NCBI GenBank assembly: GCA_003427395.1
Contig: BFEA01000006.1
Coordinates: 4,628,923 to 4,656,688, forward strand
DNA length: 27,766 nt
Source of the DNA: Chara braunii
Taxonomy: Eukaryota > Streptophyta > Charophyceae > Charales > Characeae
Reading direction: 5' to 3'
Both the position numbers and the translations under genes were made by a program. Position 1 is the first letter of the stretch; each line of letters starts with the position of its first letter. The notes beneath the pieces are model-generated. The model saw only the letters and a list, made by a program, of their open reading frames with translations, searched no databases and was not told the origin of the DNA. Positions 1 through 10,873 of the stretch are shown here, in pieces.

Positions 1-4
1 ATGA

Positions 5-8
<4 letters not shown>

Positions 9-94
<86 letters not shown>
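9..94. repeat. (CT)n-(CA)n compound microsatellite
   Basis: About 27 uninterrupted CT units (9-62) run straight into about 16 CA units (63-94). This is a simple compound microsatellite. From 95 to 239 I see unique sequence with a further short CT run near 172-190 and no gene. Confidence 0.95.
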
Positions 95-98
<4 letters not shown>

Positions 99-239
99 AG
101 AGGAGAGAACAAACCACGGGGAGCTAGGCATCTAAAATCGCGCGACTGAGGAACTCCGCGATCGGGAGCTCACACTCTCTCTCTCTCTCCCCCCTTCTCA
201 CCAATCTCCCCGTGTTTGGCATTGTGATTGGGTCTGCTG

Positions 240-445
240 TCTTTTGATCGCTCGTTCCTTTTTTTTCTTCCCCTTTTATTCCTTTTTCTTTTTTCTTTTT
301 TCTTTTACTCTTTTTTTCTTTCTTCTTCTTTTTTCTTTCTTTTTTCTTTTCTCTTTCTTTTTTTCCTTTTTTTTCCTTGTTTCCTTTTTTTTTTCCCTTC
401 TTTTTTTCCTTTTTTTCTTTTCCGTTGTTCCGGTTTTTCGTTTTT
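240..445. repeat. T/C-rich polypyrimidine tract
   Basis: About 200 bases almost purely T and C, mostly T-runs broken by one to four C. Open frames here give only F/S/L-rich or K/R/E-rich low-complexity peptides and are not genes. A shorter similar tract lies at 8618-8702, on the other side of element A. Confidence 0.9.
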
Positions 446-469
446 TAGTATAGGTAATAATAAAAAAAG

Positions 470-1441
470 TGCAAGGAAGATGAGCAATAGCGAACTTCAG
501 CAATCAAACAGCATCATATACACAAGACCAGATAGTTGTGACCTCAAACCAACAGCACAATTGCATCACGAGTTTCACCAAATAAGAAGACACCAAGAGC
601 TCAAAATTGACAATGCTGGTAAAGTCTCATCATCATCATCAATGACGAACCAATGTTGATATCCTATCTGGCGCTCGGCGCACAGACTACAGATGGCAGA
701 TCCTATCTAGCCTAGACTACAATGCCCGAATGATGACGACAACAGCTTTCCCGAAGTACGAGCATACAGCGACCAATGTCACACGCTTCCAGCACCAGGT
801 ATGTCTCTCGCCTCACTCACAACCTCGTTCCCCAACACACAGATGCCACTTGCACCCAAGGACCACCCTGCGCCACACCCAGCTTACAGCAGCGCAGCTC
901 GGCTATGGCTGCCTGCTCTTTCCTGCTCGCCCGTGAGCGCTGGCCAGCAAATAGCGCGGCAGCGCTTGCGCAGCATGCAGCCAGCACCCGAATGCCGAAT
1001 GAGGAGGCAGGCCCTTTGCTATATCGAAGTGGCCTGCCTGCGTCCAGTCCCAGNAATGAGGAGGCAGGCCCTTTGCTATATCGAAGTGGCCTGCCTGCGT
1101 CCAGTCCCAGGAAGCTTCCAGTAGGCCCCGGTAGCCTGAGGCCCAGCACGATCGAGAACAGGCCTGGGGCCTGAGGTGGTTGCATGCACCTAACTGCCTT
1201 TGGCATGTGTTTGGCCCAGTATCTGTATCCGGCCCAGGGCCTGCTTTCCATTCATTAACACAGGAGGCCCAGGGCTGGGTTCTCTCAACCAACTGGCGCT
1301 GCGCAACTGCCTGAATTTCCTTAGTTGCGCAGAGGCCGAAATAAGGCCCTGAGGGGCCTCGTCGGGCCTGCCTTCACTTAGGGCGGCCGACAGGCTCCCA
1401 AAAAGGGGCCGAATGGGGCTCATAGAGGCAGTGGCCTCGCA
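470..1441 (-). repeat. Element A 3' LTR
   Basis: Matches 7497-8419 nearly base for base over its whole length, with scattered substitutions and small indels. By eye the two copies are over 90% identical, so insertion is not very ancient. Termini on the plus strand are TG...CA. It is longer than its partner mainly because of a 56-base segment repeated on either side of a single N at 1054; without that artefact it is about 915 bp against 923 bp. Confidence 0.93.
998..1110. other. Assembly gap (one N) flanked by the same 56 bases
   Basis: Bases 998-1053 and 1055-1110 are identical and separated by a single N. The matching position in the other LTR (near 8029) has only one copy. This is best read as an unclosed contig overlap rather than a biological duplication. 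Confidence 0.85.
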
Positions 1442-1454
1442 TTCCCTCCTCCTT
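1442..1454 (-). promoter_or_regulatory. Element A polypurine tract
   Basis: The minus strand reads AAGGAGGAGGGAA immediately before the TG that opens the 3' LTR. This is the expected position and composition for the primer of plus-strand DNA synthesis. Confidence 0.8.
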
Positions 1455-1478
1455 AGCTTCAACAGTCCTCTGAGAAGC

Positions 1479-2045
1479 TCAGTCTTCGACCATCGGGCGC
1501 TTTCCTTTCTGCCGAGATTTCTCGTAGTGGGCTACAACTTGCAGAGCGGTCTGCATGAGTTCCTCCCTGGTGAACCAGCGGTCCTCCTTAGGATCAGTAT
1601 GATGTCGGAACCGAACGCGGTACTGCAGCTTCGGTTTCGGAGGACGTCCCCTGCCTGTTGTTCTTGGAACTGGCAGCTCTCGGTGATCAACAGTATCGTC
1701 GATGTCGACCTCTCCATCCATGGTTGGGGGCAGCATTGAACGACGAGATGGGAACTGATCTGTTTCCTTGAAAGGTGCAAGCTTGGAGGCGTGAAAGACA
1801 GGGTAAGTGCGTAAGTGACCAGGGATGCGAATAACATAAGACGGGCCATCCGGTTCATCCCCTACAACATCCAATACTTCCCACAGTCCAAAGTACTGCG
1901 GCATGAGCTTGCGGGAGATCCCGTGCTCCTGTCCCAGTTCTGAGGACTTGACCCAGACTCTCTCTCCTGCCTGAAACATAGATGGGTGGCGGTGTTTGTT
2001 CTCAGAATCTATCATCGCCGCCTGTGCCTTGTGCATCTGTTCAAC
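1479..2045 (-). pseudogene. Element A pol tail: post-integrase and chromodomain-like region
   Basis: Continues in frame from the RNase H region and encodes the stretch that normally follows the integrase core: HKAQAAMIDSENKHR, GERVWVKSSELG, then LRTYPVFHASKLAPF, a typical Gypsy integrase C-terminal signature. The last roughly 60 residues (QYRVRFRHHTDPKEDRWF onward) resemble the terminal chromodomain-like module of chromoviruses, which in that family helps target integration to chromatin. The frame is open to its stop 38 bp from the LTR. The core catalytic domain that should precede it is absent, the join being near 2045. Confidence 0.85.
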
Positions 2046-2660
2046 AAGGAACAGCAGGCCGTTGACCAACTCAAACTCGGCAGAAGTTCCTTTGTCCTTC
2101 GCCTCAAGTCTGCGTATGATCTCGGCCATAAACGGGTCCTCGCAATAGGCTTCCACCAAAGACTGAGTAACATTGTCCGCAAGATTGAACTCAGTAATCA
2201 GCACACCTGAGAAATCAGGTCTACGCGACAAGGCATCAACAACCTTGTTGTACTCGCCCTTGATATACTGGGGTTCGAAGTCATACTGCTCAATGACTTC
2301 GATCCAACGCTTGAGAGCGTCAGAGAGTACTGGCTGAGTTCTCATCCATCTCAGGATCTGATGATCAGTCCCGAGGATGAAGAACCTCCCAAGGAGGTAA
2401 TGCCTCCAATGGGTCAGAGCCTCGTAAACCGCATAGAGTTCCTTCTCATAGGTGGACTTAGCCAACTTCTGAGACAACATTTTCTTGGACATGTACTCAA
2501 CTAGCCTCAACTTTTTCCCCTCATGTTGTGCAAGTACGGCGCCTATGCCATATTGGCTAGCATCCGTAGTTGCTATAAATGGCTCATCATGATCAGGAAG
2601 TTTCAAGACTTCGTAATGCGTCAACGCGTGCTTCAGATGTCTGAAAGCAGCCTCGCATCT
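2046..2660 (-). pseudogene. Element A RNase H domain
   Basis: Ribonuclease H of a Ty3/Gypsy polyprotein, which degrades the RNA strand of the RNA:DNA hybrid. Visible motifs are TTDASQYGIGAVL (first catalytic Asp), TYEKELYAVYEAL (catalytic Glu), GTDHQILRW and NKVVDALSRR, all in the expected order. An in-frame stop at 2661-2663 separates it from the RT, 12 codons before the first Met. The frame continues through the spacer (ending ELVNGLLFL) and then jumps directly into post-integrase sequence. The RNase H residues look intact, but there is no intact upstream polyprotein to express them. Confidence 0.88.
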
Positions 2661-3723
2661 CTAAGTCCACTCCCATGGGGTGTCAAGGCGTGTCAGATTA
2701 GTCAAAGAGGCGACAACTATGCTATAATTTTTCACGAAATTGCGATAGTAGCTGGTCATCCCTAAGAAAGATCTCATCCCAGTCACAGACTGAGGACGCG
2801 GCCAGTCACGAATGCTGGCCACCTTCGCGTCATCGGGCTTCAACCCTTCCGCGGAAATCTCATGACCCAAGTACAAGACACGGGTGCGGCCAAACTCGCA
2901 CTTCTCACCGTTGATCTTGAACTTGTGCTGTCGCAGGAGACTGAGGACTTTGTCCAAGTGTGCAACGTGCTCCTCGACAGTCTTACTAAAAATAAGTATG
3001 TCATCGAGGTACACAATGACAAACTTATCCAAGTAGTCATGGAATATCTGATTCATTGCAAAGGCCGAAAGGGATCACCACAAATTCGTACAGACCGTAC
3101 CTAGTCTGAAATGCGGTTTTGTGTTGATCCTCGGGCCGGATTGCAATCTGATGGTACCCGGACTTCAGATCTATCTTACTGAATTACCGACACCCTTGCA
3201 CTCTATCTAGCAGATCGTCGATGCGCGGTAGGGGCTCTCTGTTCTTAACAGTGATGGCATTGAGGCCCCTATAATCCATGCACATCCTACGAGTTCCCTC
3301 CTCCTTCTTAGGTACGAATAGTACTGGAGACCCACAAGGAGAGACACTCGGCTTGATCCAACCCTCCTTGAGTTGTCGGCGAAGCTTATCGAGCTCGCCT
3401 GGAGACATACAATAGATCCTACCGTTCGGTATACTAGACCCTGGGATAATCTCTATCGCGTGGACGACCTCCCTCTCTACAACCCCTGTCGGCTCTTCAA
3501 ATAGATCAGGGTACTTGGCAACTACTCCCTCTATCTCCAGCGGCATTTTCATCGGCTCGCCTGCAGGAGAGACATAAACTTGGTACATACCCTCCTCCTG
3601 ATTTTGCTTATAATAGTTGTAGAACGCAGCCGCACACATGCATCCATGGGACTCGATCAGACTACTAGCTTTGAATTTGTCCAATATGGCGGTCCCTCCA
3701 CCTGGCAAAGTGCGTTTGACCAC
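2661..3723 (-). pseudogene. Element A reverse transcriptase, broken
   Basis: RT domain of a Ty3/Gypsy pol. In order: [65 protein letters not shown], a degraded [12 protein letters not shown] block, then FVIVYLDDILIFS (YxDD catalytic motif, intact) and YLGHEISAEGLKPDD. There is an in-frame TAA at 3184-3186 where an aromatic residue is usual after QGCR. Near 3065 the conserved stretch after PFGLCN is deleted with a change of frame, so the YxDD part (2661-3056) is out of frame with the front half. Both breaks abolish a functional enzyme. Confidence 0.9.
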
Positions 3724-3732
3724 TTTTCGGTC

Positions 3733-4251
3733 TTAGTCCAACTGGGGTTGTGCAACAAAGAGGTAGTACATACCTAACAACATGTCCATGGGGAGTTCAT
3801 TGCTCACTAGGAATGAGACACGATGTCTCAATTCCCCTCCTGCGTACGGGAAACAACACTCCACTTCTTGGAGGTAGTCATTGACTACCATGCGCTGTTT
3901 GTTGGCACAGGTCGACTCCACAAGTCGACTCAGGCGCTGCACTCGCCCCTGTAAGCGCAGCCTCTCAACACACGCGCGACTAATAAAGTTCCTAGTCGAG
4001 CAAGTGTCATAATAGGCCCCGGCCTTACGACCGCCAATGACCACCTCGTTGATGAACATCTCACCCTTCGGGGCTTTGACTAGGGTCGTCCAAGAAGCTA
4101 GCGAGTCTGATCTAGACCACTCCTCTAGCTCCTCTAAGGACTCAAACACATTCATCGAACAGAGGCTCGATGGGTCTGAATGTGTTTGCGGGACGACACT
4201 GGAGTCAGTAGCTTGGGCCATCTCTCGAGATGGTGAGGGTGTCTCCACCAC
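3733..4251 (-). pseudogene. Element A gag-pol linker and aspartic protease, altered active site
   Basis: Retropepsin-like protease that would cleave the polyprotein. The fold is recognisable from KGEMFINEVVIGGRKAG, the active-site region YYDTCSTRNFIS, RACVERLRLQG and PMDMLLGMYYLFVAQPQL. The family active site is D-T/S-G; here it reads DTC, so the invariant Gly is replaced by Cys. The frame ends in TAA directly after QPQLD, where the related sequence continues into the RT ORF (DRKVVKR), so protease and RT were one frame. The acidic stretch upstream (SLEELEEWSRSDSL) is linker. Confidence 0.82.
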
Positions 4252-4280
4252 CTCGACCCTAGCAGGAACAACTACTATTC

Positions 4281-6238
4281 CTACTGGCCCAACGTGTTTC
4301 CCGGAGCACGGCCAGAAGTACTAGCTACATTGCTACCAACGGGATGGGAGGATCCCAAGGCCTGCCCCATCGTAGGCGGGATCTTCTCGGTCACCTTCTT
4401 GTTTCGGCACTTGAACTGGTTATGGCCGTATTGGCCACAACGAATGCAAGCCTGCCGTGTGTACCGATCTCTCCACACGTCCTCTGTGAGACCCGCTTTC
4501 TCCCATGGAGGAGCATTGGGGTCTACCTGACTCCTAGACCGGGAACCTCCACGGCGTCTACCGGTCGCCTTACCTTTCTGAGTTACGACAACGACTACTC
4601 CACCCTCTCAAGCTTTTACGCTGCCAGCCTCTGAACCTACTCCTTCCTGGAAGTTATCGTCTAATTCGATGGTTGAACCATCGTTATCGACAAACATAAT
4701 GCGACCCTTCGCCTTCCAGTTAGGAGGCAGTGTTTTCTTCCTACCGTCCGTTGTGGGATTATGCCCATGCCCTAACTTCGCCTCAAGGTCTAGGGCCTTT
4801 TTGCTGAACGAGGGGAAGTTGTGAACATTGATGTTGGCCTCACCTGCCAACTGATTCCTGAGAGGCATAGGGAAGCATCTCAGGTAGGAGGTGAGTAAAA
4901 CCTGGGGTTCATAGCGCACCCCAGGGACAGATCAGACGCTCCACAGCGTCGGTGGCCTCCCTGATTGACTTAAACTGCCTTGTGTGCAGCGTCAAGATCG
5001 CGTCAATGGCCTTTTGGGCCTATTTTGGATTGTGCCACCTTTCGTCCACCATCTTGAGGAAGTCCTCCAGTTTCTGGTGGGCTGCCCAAGCGCGGAAGTC
5101 ATGACCGTACCCCTGAAGTTGCACTAAACCGATCAACCATCGTGTTGCACTACCCTCTAGATAGGATGCAGCCACAAGCACTTCCTCGTGTGGCAAGGTA
5201 AGCTTACACTTGACATAGACTGGCACTGCCGTCAACCACGTGTCCAGGTCTTCGCCCCTCTTATCCCCTGTGAAAGGTTTGGGAGCGGCGATGGTCGTCT
5301 TTGGAACCCACTGTGTTTGTCCTGATCCCTGCATCACTCCGGGTTGTGGACCCTGTGATACAGGTTGCTGTGCTAGCTGCTGGGGCTGTGTACCCTGCGG
5401 CTGTACAAACTGCGAGACAGTAGGCTGCGTGGTAACCGCAACCTGCAACGGGGATTGGGTGAACACTGTCTGTACAGGAACCTGCAAACTAGATCCTACT
5501 GATACCCCTCCTGGTAGCGGCACGCCCAGGGAAACGATCGCGACCGATGATGGGGCTATATATGGGGATACCCCAATCACCGGTGGGACAAAAGGAGGAG
5601 GATGTACAACAGGCCAGGCACTAGGTCCAGACATTGCCTGCGCTTGCCCAACCAACAGGGCAAGACTTTGCTGAATGTCCTGAAGGATGGTTGTCTGATG
5701 GTCCTGCATCTCAACCACATTTAGCAGGACGGACCGTACGATCCTCACGTCATCAATCACGTGCGTCAAGTCCATCTCCTCTAACTCACTAACGTCCGCT
5801 TGTCTTCGTTGCATCCTGGCTCTTCTTCTAATCATTCTTTCTTTCTCCGCTTTGATCTCTCCTAATGCCTTTTGTAGTTGTGCCTCCTGCAATGCTGGTT
5901 GTTGTATGGCGATCTCGTCGGAAGTGAACACTATTGGCTGGCTTGCCATTACGCCAGTGGACTGACTCTGGGTCTGCGCGACCGTTGACCCGATAGATCC
6001 TGAACTACCGGCCTAAGTAGTCTCCTGCGCAAAGGTGGCCCTCGCTTCTGAAGCTGCGGCTTCACTCACAAGTGCCCTGCTAGCCTCTGCTGCTCTAGCC
6101 CTCCTCTACTGCAGCAACCTTTCTCTACGCTGGCGGAACAAATTTGTCACCCTCTGGACCTAATGCCAAATGGGCTAATGGGGGCCTTGCCGATCGCAAG
6201 ATCCGGTCATCCTCTCTAGTGTCCTCCTCGTCGCTCAT
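4281..6238 (-). pseudogene. Element A gag (capsid and zinc knuckle), multiply broken
   Basis: Structural protein gene. The likely start is ATG at 6238 (MSDEEDTRED...); a frameshift near 6140 and TAG codons at 6106-6108 and 6013-6015 follow. From 5949 the frame is open for 309 codons: a charged helical stretch (KAEKERMIRRRARMQRRQAD), a Q/P/V-rich linker, then capsid (PKPFTGDKRGEDLDTW, SATRWLIGLVQ). A TAG at 5020-5022 and a frameshift near 4925 interrupt the capsid, which resumes as YEPQVLLTSYLRCFPMPLRN to 4608. The nucleocapsid zinc knuckle CIRCGQYGHNQFKC (CX2CX4HX4C) near 4410-4450 is complete. No intact Gag could be made. Confidence 0.85.
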
Positions 6239-7482
6239 AAGCTACAGCATTGTACACAATCTGCACTAATGCACTTTGGGTGCCTACCGCAGTGTAGTGC
6301 ACATACCAATTTATTGGTGGCTATTTCGGAGTAGATACGTTTGGGGTCAATACGTAGGTCAGGTTCCTGCAAACGAAACTATTTTTAGCCTGATTAGTCC
6401 GCGAACAGACTGCACAATGAACAGATACAGTTCTAATTATGTTGTCTGTCAGATGTCAAATGGTTGTACACCTAACTAATCAAAACATAAAAATAGAATC
6501 ATTTCCGTGGATAGGACAGTATGGAATTTTCTCGAACTTAGCACCTGAAATCTACCCCTCCCTTAGTTCCCCTGAATGTCACTTGACGTCAGCGTCCCTG
6601 AGCGATCCGGAGAGCGTTGTGTGTCTAAAAGGTGTGTGTTCGGCCCACCCCTGTGCCCCGAGTATCTGCTGAGCTGGCCAGCCATGCACTGGATTATCCT
6701 CGCGTGCAGCGAGCCTTACAACCATTGGCTGATCCAGAGGCAATTTAACGTCCGCCCCCAAGTGACTCCAGGAATTATTTTACGTCGCAGCCGGACGACG
6801 ATCACAACCAATGATTCCCCTTCCGGTGCTTATTTAAAGACGCCCGGTCTCGTCTCCCATAGGGCTGGCCAGCCCTTCAATGCCCATCTAACAGCGCAAC
6901 AAGCCAAACAAAGGACAAGCAGCAAAGCATGCGTGCTCTACTCCCGATGGGTTGGCATGGTGACTGTGACCCAGTGCTTCGTCCAGGGCCCTTCAGAAAG
7001 CTCCGCTCATCTTGTCCCAGTTGCTCCACGTGAACATTGCCGACTCTCAAGGTTGAGCGCGCTCGACACCTCACAATGAGAGGACTCTCAAGAAGGAACA
7101 CACAACCTCACGGTAAGAAGTGTCGAAGAGGGTAGATAAGGTTAAGAGCAATGTACCTCAAATAGCTGCCCCCAACCACAGAGATAATCATACCAGATGA
7201 CCTGATGGCAATTGCGATGACCAGTCACTGCATCGGCACAACCAACATTATCTCGACGTTCCACCTCAGCATCAATCGCACATTAGATAGTTCTCATCAC
7301 ACTGTCCAGACCACATTACACCTCGTAGCCTTCCTAGCGATCCCCTCACCTCCTGGGTCGCCTATCGCTTGTCTCCGCCCTCCTCACTACACACCATTTA
7401 CGACCAAACTCACCAAGCAGACCACATGTATGTATCGCATAAGGCAGAAGACAAGCGCCAGATGAGCGCAATCGTACCACAA
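6239..7482 (-). other. Element A untranslated leader
   Basis: About 1.24 kb between the primer-binding site and the gag start. All open frames are short and unlike known proteins, so I call no gene. This is the usual place for packaging and dimerisation signals, but I cannot identify a specific one. Confidence 0.6.
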
Positions 7483-7493
7483 CTCCGATACCA
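7483..7493 (-). promoter_or_regulatory. Element A primer-binding site (initiator tRNA-Met type)
   Basis: The minus strand reads TGGTATCGGAG three bases inside the 5' LTR. The standard plant initiator-Met PBS begins TGGTATCAGAGC; here the eighth base is G, as in the family-B PBS at 27329. Confidence 0.85.
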
Positions 7494-7496
7494 AAT

Positions 7497-8419
7497 TGCA
7501 AGGAAGATGAGCAATTGCGAACTTCAGCAATCAAACAACATCATATACACATGACCAGATAGTCGTGACCTCGAACCAACAACAGGATTGCATCACGAGT
7601 TTCACCAAATAAGAAGACACCAAGAGCTCAAAATTGACAATGTTGGTAAAGTCTCATCATCATCATCAATGAAGAACCAATGTTGATATCCTATCTGGCG
7701 CTCGGCACACCGACTACAGATGGCAGATCCTATCTAGCCTAGACTACAATGTCGAATGATGACGACAACAACTTTCCCGAAGTATGAGCATACAACAACC
7801 AATGTCGCACGCTTCCAGCACCAGGTATGTCCCTCGCCTCACTCACAACCTTATTCCCCAACACACAGATGCCACTTGCACCCAAGGACCACCCTGCGCC
7901 ACACCCAGCTTACAGCAGCGCAGCTCAGCTATTGCTGCCTGCTCTTTCCTGCCCGTGAGCGCGTGAGCGCTGGCCACCAAATAGCGCAGCAGCGCTTGCG
8001 CAGCATGCAGCCAGCACCCGAATGCCGAATGAGGAGGCAGGCCCTTTGCTATATCGAAGTGGCCTGCCTGCGTCCAGTCCCAGGAAGCTTCCAGTAGGCC
8101 CCGGTAGCCTGAGGCCCAGCACAATCGAGAACAGGCCTGGGGCCTGAGGTGGCTGCATGCACCTAACTGCCTTCGGCATGTGTTTGGCCCAGTACCTGTA
8201 TCCAGCCAAGGGCCTGCTTTCAATTCATTAACACAGGCGGCCCCGAGCTGGGTTCTCTCAACCAACTGGCACTGCACAACTGCCTGAATTTCCTTAGTTG
8301 CGTAGAGGCCGAAATAAGGCCCTAAGGGGCCTCGTCGGGCTTGCCTTCACTTAGGGCGGCCGACAGGCTCCCAAAAAAGGGTCGAATGGGGCTCATAGAG
8401 CCAATATAATGGCCTCGCA
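7497..8419 (-). repeat. Element A 5' LTR
   Basis: A 923-bp partner of 470-1441 with the same termini. Compared with that copy it lacks the 56-base duplication around N, has an extra GTGAGCGC unit near 7962-7969, and differs near its outer end, where CCAATATAATGGCC stands for GCAGTGGCC. It carries the promoter of the element if still active; I cannot place a TATA box with confidence. Confidence 0.93.
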
Positions 8420-9060
8420 AAAGGCAGCTCGGAATTGTTTTGTCTTCGTGTACCATTGGCCTCGAATAAGACCCCCCCGGGCAATAAAATCAGCTAGATA
8501 CGGACTGTGGGAGCAACTCACTCTCGTACTACAACGAAAGATTGGAGGTCGGGTTAGTACACGGGTGCTGGACGCATGGGACTGGAATAGGCCTTTGTTC
8601 CATTGGTCTTGGTTTCCTTTTTTTGTTTTTTTCCTTTTTTTCGTCTTTCTTCCTTTTGTCTTTTTCCTTTTTTCCGTTTTTCTTTTGTCCTTTTTGTTGT
8701 TTTCACGGTCGTAGGATTACTGCATCAAACGTGTGAGTAGGAGCGGTAGCTTCCATCAGAAGATTGCTATTCCTAGTTAGGCACCGCAACTATATCAGAA
8801 CAGAGCGCAAGGGGTTCTATTCATCGGACCACCGTGCGGTAATCGATTCTGACACCAGGTAGAGCACGGTGCGCCGTGCAAGTTGAGTGTGACGACAAGC
8901 GGCATGGACTTCTTCGCCGACTGGGACCTGAAGGAGGAACAGCAGGAGGTGGAGGAAGTGGTAACGTTCCCGGCAAGTGGCACCCTCCCAATTTTGCCTT
9001 CGCGACCCTGCGCCTAGGCACGCCCTCGCCAAACATCATGCAGACCGCCTCCACCTGCCT
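8420..9060. other. Gene-free flank with T-rich tract
   Basis: Unique sequence right of element A. It holds a T/C-rich low-complexity tract at 8618-8702 and no convincing reading frame; the frames that exist are short or run antisense into the neighbouring LTR. Confidence 0.6.
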
Positions 9061-9537
9061 TGTGAAGAGCGCGAGGCTGAGGGAGAGCCAGGGAGAGGAG
9101 AGAGAGACGGAGAGAGTGAGAGCACACACACACACACACACACACTCACTCGACACGACTGAGGGTTGGACACAGACACAGTGGCCAGGGCACAAAGTCG
9201 AAGTCTTGGATTCCCGAATGCCGAAACAGCAAGTCACCCTCAGTACGAGTACAGCAGCTGGAAATTGGTACGAGAATGGCCCCCGTACCGTACGGGGAGC
9301 CGGTATGAGTACCGGTGACACGTACGGTAGCGGGGGCATTTCTGCAAAGGCCCCGAGGGCAGAACCGAAAAATGTGGTATTTGAAAGTGGCGCCCGAATT
9401 GCAGCATGGCGCCAGTTGTCCAAAATCCTACGGTACCAAAGGAGGGGTTTGGAAAAAGGGTGCCAGGCCGAAAACGGGATGCAGCCGAAACGACAAAAAG
9501 ATAGAACAGGGATCGAGCCCTGGTGGAGTCCGTAACA
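9061..9537 (-). repeat. LTR of family B, minus strand
   Basis: On the minus strand it starts TGTTACGGACTCC and ends GCTCTTCACA, matching 26865-27327 on the plus strand along its full length at roughly 85-90% identity by eye. It includes a CA/GT run at 9123-9146 and a CT-rich end. No PBS follows it on the minus strand (the sequence is AGGCAGGTGG...) and the flanking five bases do not match, so it is not a clean solo LTR. A purine-rich AGTAGGGGATAG just before its TG would suit a 3' LTR. Confidence 0.88.
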
Positions 9538-9710
9538 CTATCCCCTACTTCTATAAGGCAATGTCCCGGCTGCCAAAAATCAAGAAGCAATGCTGAAATC
9601 TGTGAAGGACGGGACGGGGCCGATCACTGGTTAACAAGTCGAAAGGGAAGAGGGGTATAATGTGGGTGGCATGGGCTGCGGGAGCAAGAGGGAACAGGGT
9701 TTGATACCGG

Positions 9711-9831
9711 TGAACAGGGTTGTCCTACTGATGAACTAGGGGGATTTGCAGGGAACAGGGTAGTCCTACAAATGAACTAAAGGGACGGCAGGGAGCAGGG
9801 TAGTCCTACTGATGAACTAAGGGGACTGCAT
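9711..9831. repeat. 40-41 bp minisatellite, three copies
   Basis: Copies start at 9711, 9752 and 9792, with core GGAACAGGGTAGTCCTACTG then ATGAACTAAGGGG. Decayed relatives (ATTGATGTTCTAC blocks, further AACAGGG blocks) continue to about 9965. It sits just outside the family-B LTR. Confidence 0.8.
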
Positions 9832-9965
9832 GGGAACTTTTATTGATGTTCTACTAAGTAAGGGAAACGGTGTTCAGGAAAACATGGTATTTCTATTGAT
9901 GTTCTAGAGGGTACGGGGAACAATGGTTAGGGAAACAGGGATCTGCTAATGATGTTCTACATGGT

Positions 9966-10873
9966 TGTCAAAGTCAAGAAAAATAAAAATGAAAATGTTT
10001 GTTCAGGATGCAAGGGCTGGATTGTCCAAAGGAGTCGAAAGCAGAATCTCATGTAGGAACAAAGCGTCCAAGTGTCTTAAAAGGGGGTCTGCAGTGGTCT
10101 TGATCAGGTCTTTGGAGTAGGTGGTAGAAGCGGTCTTCAGCGGCTGCGACAGATAGAAGTCCAAGAAGCGTAGTCGTAGTTCAAGTGTTGAAGTCCAAGT
10201 GCTAGGGTGCGTCCGGTACACGAACTGCAATGAGGTCTGATCTGGAAGCAAGGAAGTCGCAGACTGATGCAAAGATCCATGTCACAAGTTGCTGCTCTGG
10301 TAAGTCCGCGAGTCAGGATGCCTACCGATGAAACAGCATGGTGGCCAAACGAGCTGCATAATCTCCACAAACAGTGAGGCAGCAGGCCATCGTCCTCGTG
10401 AGCTTGCCATTAGATCCTTTATCGTCGACGTCGCGCAGGTTCACAAGCATTGGACAAGAGAGACAAGGTAGTGGAGAGGACAGATGGGACAAGGATAGGT
10501 GAGGGCAAGGGCAGATCGGACATCAGGAATCAGGGTCAAGGGGAGGGTGGACTGGGTTCAAGGGTGTGTGTAGAGCGGGGTTGCGAGGTTGTAGCAGGGT
10601 TTATACAGAGGTTTAGGGTTGAGAGTAGAAGAGCAGGTGCCCGTGGGATGCTCGACCGACAGGATAGCAGACATCGTCGAGAGGGGGGCAAGCGTAGTAG
10701 ACTGCGTCGCCCGGGGGTCGTTCAATGGGATGTGCGTCACCGGAGGGGGGGTAGGCAGACGGATAGTCGATGCCAAGTGAGCCACCGGTGGAGGAGAGAT
10801 CGCCATCGATGGGAGAGCCGACAGAGAAGTGGTCGATGCCTAGGGAGGATTGCAAGAGACAGGGGGACAATGT
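9966..10873 (-). other. Unresolved stretch, possible retroelement remnant
   Basis: The minus strand is C-rich and downstream of the broken gag, where protease and pol would be expected. The short P/S/T-rich minus-strand frames show no protease, RT or integrase motif I can identify. It may be degraded pol or unrelated spacer. Confidence 0.35.

Larger units (their letters stand above)
470..8419 (-). mobile_element. Element A: Ty3/Gypsy LTR retrotransposon, decayed, minus strand
   Basis: A complete LTR-retrotransposon frame of about 7.95 kb. Direct repeats at 470-1441 and 7497-8419 start TGCAAGGAAG and end CCTCGCA. On the minus strand, a primer-binding site follows the right LTR and a purine tract precedes the left LTR. 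The order gag, protease, RT, RNase H, chromodomain-like tail is the Ty3/Gypsy order. Bases flanking the LTRs are AAAG at 466-469 and AAAG at 8420-8423, a possible 4-bp target-site duplication (a 5-bp one would have one mismatch). The element cannot be autonomous: gag and pol have several stops and frameshifts, the protease motif is altered and the integrase core is missing. Confidence 0.93.

Noticed and set aside
276-503. Lys/Arg/Glu-rich open frame on the minus strand
   Set aside because: Translation of a T/C-rich low-complexity tract; no domain and biased composition throughout.
776-1174. Plus- and minus-strand open frames in the element A LTRs
   Set aside because: They lie in non-coding LTR sequence, span the N gap, and are not conserved in frame between the two LTRs.
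5240-5674. Cys/Gly/Thr-rich 144-codon plus-strand frame
   Set aside because: Shadow of the Q/P/V-rich gag linker on the minus strand.
6276-7101. Short frames in the element A leader as an extra gene
   Set aside because: All under 170 codons, no recognised motif, and codon content shows no sign of a protein.
8876-9535. 219-codon open frame on the plus strand
   Set aside because: Runs antisense through the family-B LTR and its CA microsatellite; no homology seen, and the frame is not kept in the other LTR copy.
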